49,202 bases of DNA from Argonema antarcticum A004/B2 (GTDB taxonomy: Bacteria > Cyanobacteriota > Cyanobacteriia > Cyanobacteriales > Aerosakkonemataceae): the NCBI RefSeq assembly GCF_023333585.1, contig NZ_JAIQZN010000045.1, positions 1 to 49,202 of the forward strand, given 5' to 3'. The first letter of the stretch is position 1. Every line of letters begins with the position of its first letter. The notes beneath the pieces are model-generated. The model was not told the DNA's origin, ran no database searches, and saw only the letters and a list, made by a program, of their open reading frames with translations. A program made the translations under genes and the position numbers. Positions 35,298 through 44,332 of the stretch are shown here, in pieces.

Positions 35298-35750
35298 ATG
35301 GTAAATTTCAAACATTCCTCTCTAATTGATGCACCCGTGGAAGTCGTCTGGAACTTTCACGAAAGACATGATATTCTCCAAATCCTGACGCCACCTTGGC
35401 AACCTGTGCAAGTGATTCGCCGCCAAGGTGGACTTGAGGTGGGTGCTATTTCCGAGTTTCGCATTTTCCTGGGGCCATTGCCGGTGCGGTGGGTGGCGCG
35501 TCATACTGAGTGCGAGAGATATAGACTATTTAGCGATCGACAAATTGCTGGGCCAATGGAATCTTGGGTGCATCGACATGAGTTCGTCCAAGAGAATGGT
35601 AAAACTAGGTTGACAGATGCGATCGCTTATAAGTTACCTGGAGGGCCGATCGCCGAACTTCTTTTGAGTTGGTGGGTAAATGCTAGATTAAAGGATATGT
35701 TTAGCTATCGCCATGAGGTGACAAAACGGGAATGCGAACAACAAATTTAA
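35298..35750 (+). CDS. SRPBCC (START-like) ligand-binding protein
   Basis: The 150-residue protein opens with FKHSSLIDAPVEVVWNFHER, the usual first strand and helix of the SRPBCC fold, and has the strand pattern RWVARHTECERYRLFSDRQ followed by GKTRLTDAIAYKLPGG and a C-terminal helix ending in TKRECEQQI. Members bind hydrophobic ligands such as lipids or polyketides; a cyclase role is possible but not supported by any active-site residue I recognise. It is a cytosolic protein and stands between two unrelated small genes. Confidence 0.85.
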   Translation: MVNFKHSSLIDAPVEVVWNFHERHDILQILTPPWQPVQVIRRQGGLEVGAISEFRIFLGPLPVRWVARHTECERYRLFSDRQIAGPMESWVHRHEFVQENGKTRLTDAIAYKLPGGPIAELLLSWWVNARLKDMFSYRHEVTKRECEQQI

Positions 35751-35775
35751 AATTAGTAGCCAAACATTCAACTAA

Positions 35776-35964
35776 ATGGAAACAACATCTGAGTATAGTT
35801 GTGCCTACTGTGGCGAACCGAATTTCATCTTTGTTGACCTGAGTGCGGGTGGACAGCAATCTTATATTGAAGATTGTCAAGTTTGCTGTCGTCCTAATGT
35901 TCTGTATATACGGGTGGATGAAGAAACTCTCGATGTTGAGATTGACAGTGAATATGAAGGATAG
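35776..35964 (+). CDS. CPXCG-type cysteine-rich small protein (62 aa)
   Basis: Contains two cysteine pairs, CAYC (about 9-12) and CQVCC (about 36-40), spaced as in the CPXCG family of predicted zinc ribbons, with an acidic C-terminus (EETLDVEIDSEYEG). Role unknown. It begins 25 bp after the SRPBCC stop on the same strand, so the two are likely co-transcribed. Confidence 0.85.
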   Translation: METTSEYSCAYCGEPNFIFVDLSAGGQQSYIEDCQVCCRPNVLYIRVDEETLDVEIDSEYEG

Positions 35965-36054
35965 CATCCAATTCATCAAATTTTGACTTTAACCCGGAAG
36001 CTTGTTTTCAGGTAGTGTATCTAGGATCGACCGAATTATATTAGGAGACTTTTA

Positions 36055-36516
36055 ATGCCACAGAAATCGAATTACAAACAGGTATTCCAGCTAGCATTAG
36101 TTGGTGTTAGTGCGTCTTTATTCTTGACACCCAACTTAAATGCTATAGCCACAAACGAGACACCCACTGTCAGGAATAGGGCAACAGCTAACCCACAATT
36201 CTTAATCGCTCAACAGAGTCGCACGCGGCGCATTCAGTTTGCGCGAGGAACAAACTCAGCTACTGTACGAGATGCTGTAGTAAGAGGCACCAGAGATACT
36301 TATCTGGTTAACGCTCGCGCACGCCAGACAATGACAGTCCGCATCACGTCCCTCGAACAAAATGCTGTTTTTGACATCATCGCGCCAAATGGACGAACTC
36401 TCAAGCAAGAAGCCACCAGCTTTACTGGCAGATTGCCTGCGAGGGGAGACTATCGGATTGTCGTCGGTGGTACGCGAGGAAACGCAACTTACAATTTGCG
36501 AGTTACGATTAGATGA
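36055..36516 (+). CDS. secreted protein with PPC-like domain
   Basis: The 153 residues start with a signal peptide (about 1-31, QLALVGVSASLFLTPNLNA). The mature part, after a variable linker, has FARGTNSATVRDAVVRGTRD, TVRITSLEQNAVFDIIAPNG and YRIVVGGTRGNATYNLRVTI. This matches the pre-peptidase C-terminal (PPC) fold as used in cyanobacterial exported proteins. Start ATG at 36055 has TAGGAGA ten bases upstream. It resembles the protein at 19335 at fold level. Confidence 0.8.
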   Translation: MPQKSNYKQVFQLALVGVSASLFLTPNLNAIATNETPTVRNRATANPQFLIAQQSRTRRIQFARGTNSATVRDAVVRGTRDTYLVNARARQTMTVRITSLEQNAVFDIIAPNGRTLKQEATSFTGRLPARGDYRIVVGGTRGNATYNLRVTIR

Positions 36517-36521
36517 GGCTC

Positions 36522-36554
36522 AACGATCTAACTTAAGTTGCTAGTTAGATCGTT
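36522..36554. repeat. hairpin AACGATCTAAC / GTTAGATCGTT
   Basis: Eleven-base perfect arms around an 11-nt loop, a few bases after the stop at 36516. It may help terminate or stabilise the PPC-protein mRNA; no T-tract follows. Confidence 0.7.
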
Positions 36555-36565
36555 AAGGCTGGTAT

Positions 36566-36628
36566 CAACAAGTACGTTGTTGTGCTTTAGCGCTCTTTAA
36601 GCGCTAAAGCGTAACAACGTACTTGTTG
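36566..36628. repeat. long hairpin element (27 paired bases)
   Basis: Outer arms CAACAAGTACGTTGTT (36566-36581) and complement (36613-36628); inner arms GCTTTAGCGCT (36584-36594) and complement (36600-36610); a GT/GT internal mismatch between them. Both arm pairs are perfect. This looks like a dispersed palindromic element of cyanobacterial type. Confidence 0.85.
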
Positions 36629-36885
36629 GCAACCGCTGTAAACCTTTACGGTAAATACTACTTCTCTGTGCTTGTAATAATCGGTTCTGCTCGGCTAGTA
36701 TGCGATCGATCGCCAAGACTGCCTCTTTTTGGACAGGGCGAGTTTCTACCGATTTCAAGCAATGAAGAGATCCCCCCAAACCCGCCTTAAAAAGAGGGGC
36801 TTTGAGAGAAGAAGGTATAGGGGCGGTGGTAAATATTTTTGAAATTGGTATTAAGACATATTTATAGTCTCGGAGGTACCCGCTT
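36629..36885. other. upstream region of the VIT-VWA gene
   Basis: Contains a CCCCCCAAACCCGCCTTAAAAA-like dispersed repeat piece (about 36770-36800). On the minus strand it encodes a protein-like remnant (VLAIDRILAEQNRLLQ) with no start. The VIT-VWA start has CGGAGG nine bases upstream. I see no CIRCE (TTAGCACTC-N9-GAGTGCTAA) operator. Confidence 0.45.
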
Positions 36886-39800
36886 ATGACCAAGACTACA
36901 GTAAATCCCTCGAACAATCCGGGCGGGGGTTTGTATGTCCAATCTCCCGAAGGACAACAACTTGTATTTCCCCTAAAACATACGGAAGTTCAGGCAAAAA
37001 TTGCTGGTAATCTGTCGCGGGTGGAAGTGACACAAACTTTTGAAAATCCGTTTACAGAACCTTTGGAAGCTGTCTATATTTTTCCATTGCCGGATGAGGC
37101 GGCGGTGGATGATATGGAGATTAAGATAGGCTCGCGCATCATCAAAGGTAACATCAAAAAACGCGAAGAAGCGAAACAAATCTACGAAGAAGCCAAACGC
37201 CAAGGACGCACCGCTGGATTATTAGAACAAGAACGGGATAATATCTTTACCCAATCTCTTGCTAACATCAAGCCTGGTGAAGAAATTGATGTCACCATTC
37301 GTTACACCGATAGCTTAAAATTTGAGGGCGGTGACTACGAATTTGTCTTTCCAATGGTAGTTGGGCCGCGATTTATTCCCGGTACGCCGATCGCTATTAA
37401 CACCTCTGGCGGTGGTACAGCTACAGCACCGATGACATTAAACAGCGATACCGACGAGGTTCCAGATGCTTCGCGGCTCAATGCGCCAGTGCTACCGCCG
37501 GGAACTCGTTCTGGGCATGATATTGGCGTTACGGTCGAAATTGACGCGGGTATTCCCATCCAAAATGTGCGATCGACTTCTCACCAAATTCGCATCGAAC
37601 ACATCAACAAAAATTCTGACCTTCCTTCCCCCCGTGGCGGGGGGACTGAGGGGGGTCAAATCGTGCGAGTGAAACTGGGTGGCGAAGACACAATTCCCAA
37701 CAAAGATTTGATTCTCCGCTATCAAGTTGCTGGCGACAACACCCAAGCAACTGTGCTAACTCAATCCGATGAACGAGGCGGACATTTCGCTATTTATCTC
37801 ATCCCAGCATTAGAATATCGCACAAATGAAATAGTGCCAAAAGATGTGGTATTCCTGATGGATACCTCCGGTTCCCAAGATGGCGATCCGCTGCGGAAAT
37901 CTCAGGAATTAATGCGGCGATTTATCAATGGGTTAAATCCTGACGACACATTCACAATTATCGATTTTTCCGATATTACAACTCAGCTATCAGCAGCACC
38001 TTTGCCAAATACACCGCAAAATCGTGCCAAAGCGATCGACTATATCAATCAGTTGCAAGCTAATGGGGGCACTTATTTACTTAATGGCATTCGTGCGGTG
38101 CTGAATTACCCAGCAGCACCGGCAGGAAGATTGCGGAGTATTGTGCTGTTAACTGATGGCTACATCGGTAATGACAATGAAATTCTGGCGGAAGTGCAGC
38201 GGGAATTGAAACCGGGAAATCGCCTTTATAGTTTTGGTGTTGGTAGTTCTGTAAATCGGTTTTTGCTCGATCGCATTGCAGAGATTGGACGAGGAACTTC
38301 TCAAGTTATTCGTCAGGATGAACCTAGTCAGGAAGTCGCCGAAAAGTTTTTCCGACAAATCAATAATCCGGTACTGACGAATATTGAAATAAGCTGGCAA
38401 GGTGGTATGAAATCACAAGAAATATACCCATCTACAGCGCCAGATTTGTTTGCGGAACAGCCGCTAGTTTTGTTTGGACGGAAACGCGATCGCACCGCTG
38501 GAAAACTGCACATCACAGGTGTTGCTGCTGGTGGCAAACGTTATGAAAAGACCTTTGAACTCAATTTTGAGTCAAGTGGGAATCCGGCTATTGCCCAACT
38601 TTGGGGACGTGCCAAAATTAAAGATTTGATGAATCAAATGTTTGGTGTGGAAACCACCAGCGGGGTAGAGGCGGTTACAGAGACAGCTTTGACTTATCAG
38701 CTTTTGTCGCAATACACGGCTTTTGTTGCTGTTAGCGATGACGTGCGGGTCGATCCAGAAGGGAAATCAGTATCCGTGCAAGTGCCAGTTGAGATGCCAG
38801 AAGGCGTTAGCTATCGGGGTATTTTCGGACAAGTTGTTGCTTCCGCCCCGCGTCAAGTTACGCGATCGCAAGCAAAAGCAAGATTAGGATGGTTCAGTAG
38901 TTCTCCAGAAGAAGAAGAGAATGATGAATTTTTACAATTGGAAAGGATGAGCTTTTCCCCTAGCTACTCAACTGAGGTAATGAAAGACATCTTGCTGCTA
39001 GACGTAACTCCTCTGTCTTTGGGTGTGGAAACTTTGGGCGGCGCGATGACCAAAATTATCCCGCGCAATACCACTATTCCCACTAAAAAGTCACGAGTTT
39101 TTTCAACTACTGCGGATAATCAGACAGGAGTGGAAATTCACGTACTGCTAGGTGAACGTGAAATGGCTAATGATAATAAGTTATTGGGGAAATTGCGCCT
39201 AGATGGAATTCCACGTGCGCCTCGTGGAGTTCCTCAAATTGAAGTGACTTTCGATATTGATGTCAACGGTATTCTCACGGTGACAGCACAGGACTTGGCG
39301 ACTGGTAAAAACCAATTTATCAGCATCAGTGGTGCTACAACTTTGCCGCAAAATGAAGTTGAAAAGATGGTGAAGTCAGCTGAAATTAATGCGGTAGCCG
39401 ATCAAGAGTGGCGTGATAATATCGATCGCCAGAATCTGACAGATTTTCAGGCTTACCAAGCTGCTTCTCAGCTTGGCGAACTCGGTTCTCAAGTCCCAGA
39501 TACGGATATAGTGCAGGTAGAAGGGTTGATCGAATACCAATTCGATCGAAAACTGTCGGCCCGATCGCCAGAAGTTCTAGATGAATATTTGCCTGTAGAT
39601 ACCAACTTTGCTGAAGTCCAAGATGGCGACTTAGATTTTGATGATGATATTATCATCGCCGATTACGAAGTAATTGACTCCCAGTTGCAAGTTATCAGTG
39701 TGACGGGATTGGATGAAGCAGCTATTAATGCGATCGCGAAACATCTGGAACTGGTGAATTTGCCTTCTGGTTTCAGTGGCGAAATTGTGTTTGAGTTTAC

Positions 39801-39960
39801 CGTAGGCAAAGGTCGCGTGGGGCGAATTATGTTGGATGAGGAAGCTTCAAGTTTGAAGGAGGCGCAGATAATCGAGATGATTAAGCGATCGATCGTCACT
39901 TGGCTACCTCCCCAATCTGCTACAGGCACAGTTCGCGTAACATTGCGAATCAATTCATAG
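36886..39960 (+). CDS. VIT-VWA protein fused to an Hsp70 substrate-binding domain
   Basis: A 1024-residue protein without a signal peptide. Order: VIT domain (about 15-150, [20 protein letters not shown]); beta-rich linker with a repeat-derived piece (about 245-258); von Willebrand A domain with intact MIDAS DTSGS at 326-330; a linker region; then, from about 703, [17 protein letters not shown] and [17 protein letters not shown] through [12 protein letters not shown] (about 840), the beta substrate-binding part and first lid helix of DnaK. The ATPase domain is absent. The last 120 residues ([15 protein letters not shown] to the end) form a separate alpha/beta domain with [12 protein letters not shown] and GTVRVTLRI. 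Role unknown: VWA binds partners or metal-dependent complexes; the DnaK part suggests holding of peptides. Confidence 0.92.
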   Translation: MTKTTVNPSNNPGGGLYVQSPEGQQLVFPLKHTEVQAKIAGNLSRVEVTQTFENPFTEPLEAVYIFPLPDEAAVDDMEIKIGSRIIKGNIKKREEAKQIYEEAKRQGRTAGLLEQERDNIFTQSLANIKPGEEIDVTIRYTDSLKFEGGDYEFVFPMVVGPRFIPGTPIAINTSGGGTATAPMTLNSDTDEVPDASRLNAPVLPPGTRSGHDIGVTVEIDAGIPIQNVRSTSHQIRIEHINKNSDLPSPRGGGTEGGQIVRVKLGGEDTIPNKDLILRYQVAGDNTQATVLTQSDERGGHFAIYLIPALEYRTNEIVPKDVVFLMDTSGSQDGDPLRKSQELMRRFINGLNPDDTFTIIDFSDITTQLSAAPLPNTPQNRAKAIDYINQLQANGGTYLLNGIRAVLNYPAAPAGRLRSIVLLTDGYIGNDNEILAEVQRELKPGNRLYSFGVGSSVNRFLLDRIAEIGRGTSQVIRQDEPSQEVAEKFFRQINNPVLTNIEISWQGGMKSQEIYPSTAPDLFAEQPLVLFGRKRDRTAGKLHITGVAAGGKRYEKTFELNFESSGNPAIAQLWGRAKIKDLMNQMFGVETTSGVEAVTETALTYQLLSQYTAFVAVSDDVRVDPEGKSVSVQVPVEMPEGVSYRGIFGQVVASAPRQVTRSQAKARLGWFSSSPEEEENDEFLQLERMSFSPSYSTEVMKDILLLDVTPLSLGVETLGGAMTKIIPRNTTIPTKKSRVFSTTADNQTGVEIHVLLGEREMANDNKLLGKLRLDGIPRAPRGVPQIEVTFDIDVNGILTVTAQDLATGKNQFISISGATTLPQNEVEKMVKSAEINAVADQEWRDNIDRQNLTDFQAYQAASQLGELGSQVPDTDIVQVEGLIEYQFDRKLSARSPEVLDEYLPVDTNFAEVQDGDLDFDDDIIIADYEVIDSQLQVISVTGLDEAAINAIAKHLELVNLPSGFSGEIVFEFTVGKGRVGRIMLDEEASSLKEAQIIEMIKRSIVTWLPPQSATGTVRVTLRINS
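37618..37660. repeat. repeat-like insertion in the VIT-VWA gene, in frame
   Basis: CCTTCCCCCCGTGGCGGGGG and GGACTGAGGGGGGTC, read as [17 protein letters not shown]-rich, unlike the neighbouring coding sequence, and like dispersed C/G-rich elements of cyanobacterial spacers. Confidence 0.55.
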
Positions 39961-39969
39961 TTTTCAGCG

Positions 39970-39994
39970 GTAGGGTGGGCATTGCCCACCCTAC
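39970..39994. terminator. 12-bp hairpin between converging genes
   Basis: GTAGGGTGGGCA and its exact complement around AT, between the ends of the plus-strand VIT-VWA gene and the minus-strand gene at 39999. Position suggests a bidirectional terminator, but no T-tract is present; it is also a common dispersed palindrome. Confidence 0.6.
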
Positions 39995-39998
39995 TCCC

Positions 39999-40697
39999 TC
40001 ATAATTCTGCGCTGGTTAGAGACAGCATTTGTAGCTTCTCGACTGTTTCTAGAGTGATGGCTGGAATAGGCGGACGTAGGCAAAGATACACCAGCGGCCC
40101 AAACAAAGGAACTAACGCCAGTACCCAAAACATTTGCGAATCTTTAATACCCCGACGCGCCATGTCATCGTCAAATAATGATGTCAATGGAAATACCAGA
40201 CACATCAAGCAAAAATCAATACTTATAAGCTGAACAAAGGGCGTGGTTTGGAACTGTTGAAAGTAATCTGCCCAATCTCCAGCAATTAACCCGTAGGCAA
40301 ATAAGGCGATCGTACTTAAAAGGAGAGCAATGCCTGTCGATCGCTTATCTAGAATTCTAAGCAAGTAATCCTTTTGCCCGGTGAATTCTTGATTGCGATC
40401 GCGCAGGAATAAATAAGGTAAAAGACAAATTACTCCGGTTCCGTTTGACCCGATAAAATAAGGCCATGCCATAAACTTTTGCATTTTGCCATCAAAGAAC
40501 ATCAGGCAAGCATAAATCATCGGCCAAACGCCCATCAAGATGAATAGGACGGGGATAATGGGGTTAAGGTTGCCCCACTGGAGCGTTAATAGCTTTTGAA
40601 CCAAAGGCAATGTGTCTGGTCGATCGAGAGGAGCCAGCCACACAGTATAGCTTACAAATAGCACCCATATCAAAAACAATGTTACTTTTCTGTTCAT
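39999..40697 (-). CDS. multi-pass membrane protein, copy 1 of a tandem pair
   Basis: A 232-residue conserved protein with about six predicted helices: 6-22 (TLFLIWVLFVSYTVWL), 48-65 (IIPVLFILMGVWPMIYAC), 78-100, 118-142, 160-180 and 190-210. Motifs shared with its neighbour include GVWPxIYxCLxFxDGK, NQEFTGQK, YGLxAGDW and DDMARRGxK, and PLFGPxLYLCLRP near the end. No enzyme motif is visible. It is followed upstream by its paralogue at 40807; the pair probably arose by tandem duplication. Function unknown. Confidence 0.82.
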   Translation of the reverse strand: MNRKVTLFLIWVLFVSYTVWLAPLDRPDTLPLVQKLLTLQWGNLNPIIPVLFILMGVWPMIYACLMFFDGKMQKFMAWPYFIGSNGTGVICLLPYLFLRDRNQEFTGQKDYLLRILDKRSTGIALLLSTIALFAYGLIAGDWADYFQQFQTTPFVQLISIDFCLMCLVFPLTSLFDDDMARRGIKDSQMFWVLALVPLFGPLVYLCLRPPIPAITLETVEKLQMLSLTSAEL

Positions 40698-40806
40698 AAT
40701 CTAACCAATGACTTGACACTATTTTACCCACTAACATTAAAATTACAAACGCAGTAAATTACGTCTATCTTTGGTAAAGTTATCGTCCGGTGGCGGTAAC
40801 AGCTTA

Positions 40807-41460
40807 TTAAGCCAGCTTTACACTGGATTCTGGCAGCTGAGGACGCAAGCAAAGATATAACACTGGGCCAAACAGAGGAATTAGGGACACAGCCCAGAAA
40901 ATTTGCCTATTTTTGACGCCTCGACGCGCCATATCGTCTCCCAGGAGTGCGGGGAACAATAGACAAAGCGTACAAAAATCCAGGCTCATAACATGAATAA
41001 AGTTACTGGTTTGCCACTGTTGAATAAAGTCTCCCCAATCTCCAGCTACTAAGCCGTAGGCGACTAAACCGACAGTAGCCAAACCAATTAAAAGACCTGT
41101 AAAGCGGGAATCTAATATCTTTAGAAAGATATTTTTTTGCCCGGTAAATTCTTGATTTGGTTCGCGCAAAGCTAGATAGGGCAATAAGGCAAATGCGCCT
41201 ATTGCAAAAGACCCTGCCGCAAAAGGCCATGCTGGTATCTTCTGTTCTTTGCCGTCGATGAACAGCAGGCAACTGTATATGACCGGCCAAACACCCATGA
41301 TATAGAATAGGGACACAATTATGGGATTAATTCCTTCTAATTTGCCTAGAGAGAGATTTTTAATCAAAGTCCATGTGTCTGGTTGGGTAGGGGGAGCGAG
41401 TAGAGAGGCGTAGCTGGCCAAACCAATCCACAGCAACCAAAATGCAATTTTTCTGCTCAT
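40807..41460 (-). CDS. multi-pass membrane protein, copy 2 of a tandem pair
   Basis: A 217-residue paralogue of the protein at 39999 with the same helices and motifs (GVWPVIYSCLLFIDGKEQK, NQEFTGQKNIFLK, YGLVAGDWGDFIQQ, DDMARRGVKNRQIFW). It ends shortly after PQLPESSVKLA, while copy 1 has a longer tail. Function unknown. It starts 36 bp after the hrcA stop on the same strand, so read-through from hrcA is possible. Confidence 0.82.
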   Translation of the reverse strand: MSRKIAFWLLWIGLASYASLLAPPTQPDTWTLIKNLSLGKLEGINPIIVSLFYIMGVWPVIYSCLLFIDGKEQKIPAWPFAAGSFAIGAFALLPYLALREPNQEFTGQKNIFLKILDSRFTGLLIGLATVGLVAYGLVAGDWGDFIQQWQTSNFIHVMSLDFCTLCLLFPALLGDDMARRGVKNRQIFWAVSLIPLFGPVLYLCLRPQLPESSVKLA

Positions 41461-41496
41461 AGTTGTAACTTCTAGGCCCAGGCGAATCGGGAATTG

Positions 41497-42591
41497 TTAA
41501 CTCAAGGCTTCGGAGAGATAATCGGCGGCGGCTTCAACGAGGGCGATCGCATTTTCATACACCATCCGCGTTGGCCCCAAAACGCCTACACTTCCCACCG
41601 GCACTGTACCCTGCCGATAAGTTGCAGAAATCAGCGTACAGGCGCGTATAGGTTCCAAAGTATTTTCCGAACCAATTCGCACTGTCGCCCGTTTACCTTG
41701 TGGCAGAGGTATCCCGCCTATTACTTGCACTTCTGGTGATTTAAAAATTAACGGCCACAGCAGATCCTGTTCTTCTTCTAGCAGGTGAATCAGGGTCTTA
41801 ATTTGCTGCAACTCGGTAAATTCTGGCTGACGCAACATCTCGGCGACGCCGCGAATCAGTATTTGTGTGGAAGCCTGCGGTTGACTGCGACGGGTCATAA
41901 GAGCAAGTAAATTTTTCAGGAATTCAGCATATTGTTGAAATTCCTGACCCAGCTGACTCCAGTTTAGTGCTGCCAATTCCAAGAGCGATCGGCCCCGCAG
42001 CTCGCTATTCAAAAAGTTAGATAAAATTTGCAACTCTCGCTCTATAATTTCTGCATCCGGTTCGGAGGCGTCAATTGGTGGGGGTAAATCCATCAAAACC
42101 GACTGCGTTTCATACCCATCTGTCACCACAATTAACATCACCTGTCCCGGATCGATTTGCACCAATTGCAGATGTCGCAGTTGGGTGTTACGAGTTTGGG
42201 GCATCGTGATCAGGGTAATGTACCCGCTCACAGTAGCGAGAATTTGCGCCGCACCCTGTAGGAGTGCCTCAAAGCTCCAATCCTCCTTTTTCAGCCTGTC
42301 TTCAAGTAGTTGTTCTACCTGACGTGCCAGGGTTTCGTCTGGCGCGATCAGTTGGTCAACATAAATTCGGTAGCCAGAGTCTGAGGGAACCCGTCCGGCG
42401 GAAGTATGAGGTTGATACAGCAATCCAGCTTTTTCTAAGACGCCCATTGCATTGCGAATCGTGGCTGGGCTGACGCTGAGCCTGTACTCTTCTACCAAGG
42501 CTTTCGAGCCCACTGGTTCTGCCGTGGCAATATAGTGACGAACCGTTGCCCAAAGGATATGCTGCTGGCGATCGGTAAGATGGATTTGCAT
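41497..42591 (-). CDS. hrcA: heat-inducible transcription repressor HrcA
   Basis: Represses chaperone genes by binding CIRCE operators; folding of HrcA by GroEL links it to heat stress. The 364 residues have the winged helix at the N-terminus ([57 protein letters not shown]), the central GAF-like domain ([18 protein letters not shown]), and the C-terminal signature ([20 protein letters not shown]). Length is normal. I find no CIRCE element in the window, so its targets are elsewhere. The neighbouring genes are not groE or dnaK. Confidence 0.96.
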   Translation of the reverse strand: MQIHLTDRQQHILWATVRHYIATAEPVGSKALVEEYRLSVSPATIRNAMGVLEKAGLLYQPHTSAGRVPSDSGYRIYVDQLIAPDETLARQVEQLLEDRLKKEDWSFEALLQGAAQILATVSGYITLITMPQTRNTQLRHLQLVQIDPGQVMLIVVTDGYETQSVLMDLPPPIDASEPDAEIIERELQILSNFLNSELRGRSLLELAALNWSQLGQEFQQYAEFLKNLLALMTRRSQPQASTQILIRGVAEMLRQPEFTELQQIKTLIHLLEEEQDLLWPLIFKSPEVQVIGGIPLPQGKRATVRIGSENTLEPIRACTLISATYRQGTVPVGSVGVLGPTRMVYENAIALVEAAADYLSEALS

Positions 42592-42937
42592 AGACGTTTT
42601 GAGCGAAAGACGAATTGAATCGAATCGAGTTTAAAAAAAATTGCCGGGATTCAGATAGAGAATCCACCTATACCAGATCTTTCTGACGATAGTTGTAACA
42701 AAAACAACCAGTGCTTTGGGGCTAAGTGCGGCTCCTGAGTCAGTTGTATGTACAGGATAGCAAAGAACGCGGCCACTTCACCCACTGGTAATAGGGGAAT
42801 TTTAAATTTTTGATTTTAGATTTAAAAACTTTACTTTTGAATTGAGAGATAAGGGAATTTTAAATTTTTGATTTTAGATTTGAGAACTTTACTTTTGAAT
42901 TGAAGATTTTCAATTCTTTAATCTAAAATTCCGTTTA
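42592..42937. other. hrcA upstream region with a 58-bp direct repeat
   Basis: Holds the hrcA promoter. A segment beginning GGGAATTTTAAATTTTTGAT occurs twice, at 42795 and 42853 (58-bp period, to about 42905). It is AT-rich, of heptamer origin, and downstream of the rhodanese on the minus strand. No gene. Confidence 0.6.
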
Positions 42938-43300
42938 TTAATAGCGGGGAATTGTAGGGTCAACTACGATCGAGTAGGCATCAATGCCACCTGTAACATT
43001 TTTGACATTGGTGAACCCTTGTGCTATCAACCACTGACACATTTGGGCGGAACGAATACCGTGGTGGCACATCACGATCGTTTCTGCGTGGGGATCGAAC
43101 CTGGTTTGGATCTCGCCAGACCGCTCGGCAAATTCACTCAAGGGTAGATTCTCGAAACCCGACAAGCTGGCTAGCGCAAGTTCTTGCGGTTCGCGAACAT
43201 CCACCAGCTGTAGATCTTCCTTACCAACCGCTAGACGATTGGCCAAATCATCCACACTAATTTCGGGGATGGGTTGTTTGAATGCCTGAAAGTTGGTCAC
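42938..43300 (-). CDS. single-domain rhodanese (sulfurtransferase)
   Basis: The 120-residue protein starts at the GTG at 43300 (VTNFQAFKQ), which has GAGGGG about five bases upstream; the longer frame from 43315 would span this site. Motifs: LVDVREPQELALASLSG and the active-site loop CHHGIRS with catalytic cysteine, then QWLIAQGFTNVKNVTGGIDA. The domain accepts a persulfide and donates sulfane sulfur; cellular substrate is unknown. Confidence 0.9.
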   Translation of the reverse strand: MTNFQAFKQPIPEISVDDLANRLAVGKEDLQLVDVREPQELALASLSGFENLPLSEFAERSGEIQTRFDPHAETIVMCHHGIRSAQMCQWLIAQGFTNVKNVTGGIDAYSIVVDPTIPRY

Positions 43301-43338
43301 AAATGCCCCTCGCAATGCCGAGGTGTATTATACCACTT

Positions 43339-43620
43339 TTAAATGAAAGGATGCTCCTCGTTTTGTGGGCGATCGGTTTGTTTTTGGTCGATAAAGTTTT
43401 TCATTGCAATGCGACGATTAGCCATAAACTGATTCCAGAAACCGGGATACAGGTCGTCCATCGTTTTAGCGATCGACCAGACTTCCATCCCCATCATTTT
43501 ATAGAGAGAGCGATCGGCCCGTTGCAAGTCTTCTAGCCGTTGCTCAACATTTTCGCCGGGAGATTTGAGAAGAGTTTGCTTTTGAGATTGAGTTGGTTCG
43601 CTATATGTTAGCTCAAGCAT
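43339..43620 (-). CDS. conserved hypothetical protein (93 aa)
   Basis: Start chosen at the ATG at 43620 (MLELTYSEPTQSQ), preceded by AGAGG; the longer frame adds a cysteine/histidine-rich stretch with no ribosome-binding site. Residues 25-80 are helical with VEQRLEDLQRADRSLYKMMG and DDLYPGFWNQFMANRRIAMK. It lies 38 bp upstream of the rhodanese on the same strand, so the two may be co-transcribed. Not recognised beyond a cyanobacteria-type helical protein. Confidence 0.7.
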   Translation of the reverse strand: MLELTYSEPTQSQKQTLLKSPGENVEQRLEDLQRADRSLYKMMGMEVWSIAKTMDDLYPGFWNQFMANRRIAMKNFIDQKQTDRPQNEEHPFI

Positions 43621-44332
43621 TGCGATCGCCTCTGAGGTATGAAAATGTATAAAGCTATGGTGACAAGGACTTGCAGTGCAGTTAGATCGCAACCGTTGCC
43701 CAAGCACCCTCAGAACTAGGCCGTGCTTTCAGTCAAAAATTTAGCACCCCAAGGCTGAAAGCTTGTATAAAAAGGACAGTCTGTTAACTGGGATCGGGGA
43801 TGCTGTTCGGGAAACCTGTGCAGATAACCGCCAGCTAGGCTTTTTGCCGCCTCCGTGCTTACCAGTACTAAACTCTGTTTTAGCATTAAGAGAAGAGATA
43901 ACACCCTGAAAAGCGAAGATTTTACGCTAGCTTGATGAAAGCTTTAAAGGTTTTTAGCGATTTCGGTCCAACCATAGGCGGTGGCGCGATCGCTTTTGCA
44001 GGGTATCCAAAATCAGAATTTACGCACTATCACCCTCCAAACCCGGTTTCTCGTTCTCACCCTCAAGCTGAAATGAGGCAATTACCTTAAAAAACCGGGT
44101 TTTTGCGTAAATGCTACAAAATATTAAAGGCGATCGGTTTAGCAGCATTGCGCCGCCCATCTGTGTTATTGCAGCACGAGACACAAGGGGGAAAAGAAAG
44201 CCTGCGTTTCCTGAGTACTATAGCAAAGTGCTTCGGCTAGCGATCGTACCCAAATATCAAGGGCGAAAGTGCTTCCCCCCTACAGATACTACCGAGTCAC
44301 AAGAGAACGAAATCTCCACAGGGGCAAATTCA
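43621..44332. other. 712-bp intergenic region with possible structured RNA
   Basis: Between a minus-strand gene and the plus-strand GGDEF/EAL gene. About 43690-43900 is GC-richer and has stems (CTTTCAG / CTGAAAG near 43729 and 43752), plus a minus-strand open frame of 62 codons without a good start. I could not match it to rnpB, tmRNA, SRP or 6S RNA. At about 44039-44105 AAACCCGGTTTC and AAACCGGGTTTT form a loose hairpin of a known repeat type. Confidence 0.45.

Noticed and set aside
36597-36917. Minus-strand 106-codon frame upstream of the VIT-VWA gene
   Set aside because: It overlaps the VIT-VWA start and a palindrome, has no ribosome-binding site, and mixes repeat-derived residues with a short protein-like part.
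42592-42937. CIRCE operator for HrcA self-control
   Set aside because: I searched by eye for TTAGCACTC-N9-GAGTGCTAA here and upstream of 36886 and found none.
43716-43904. 62-codon minus-strand gene
   Set aside because: No ribosome-binding site and no recognised family; kept only as an uncertain region.
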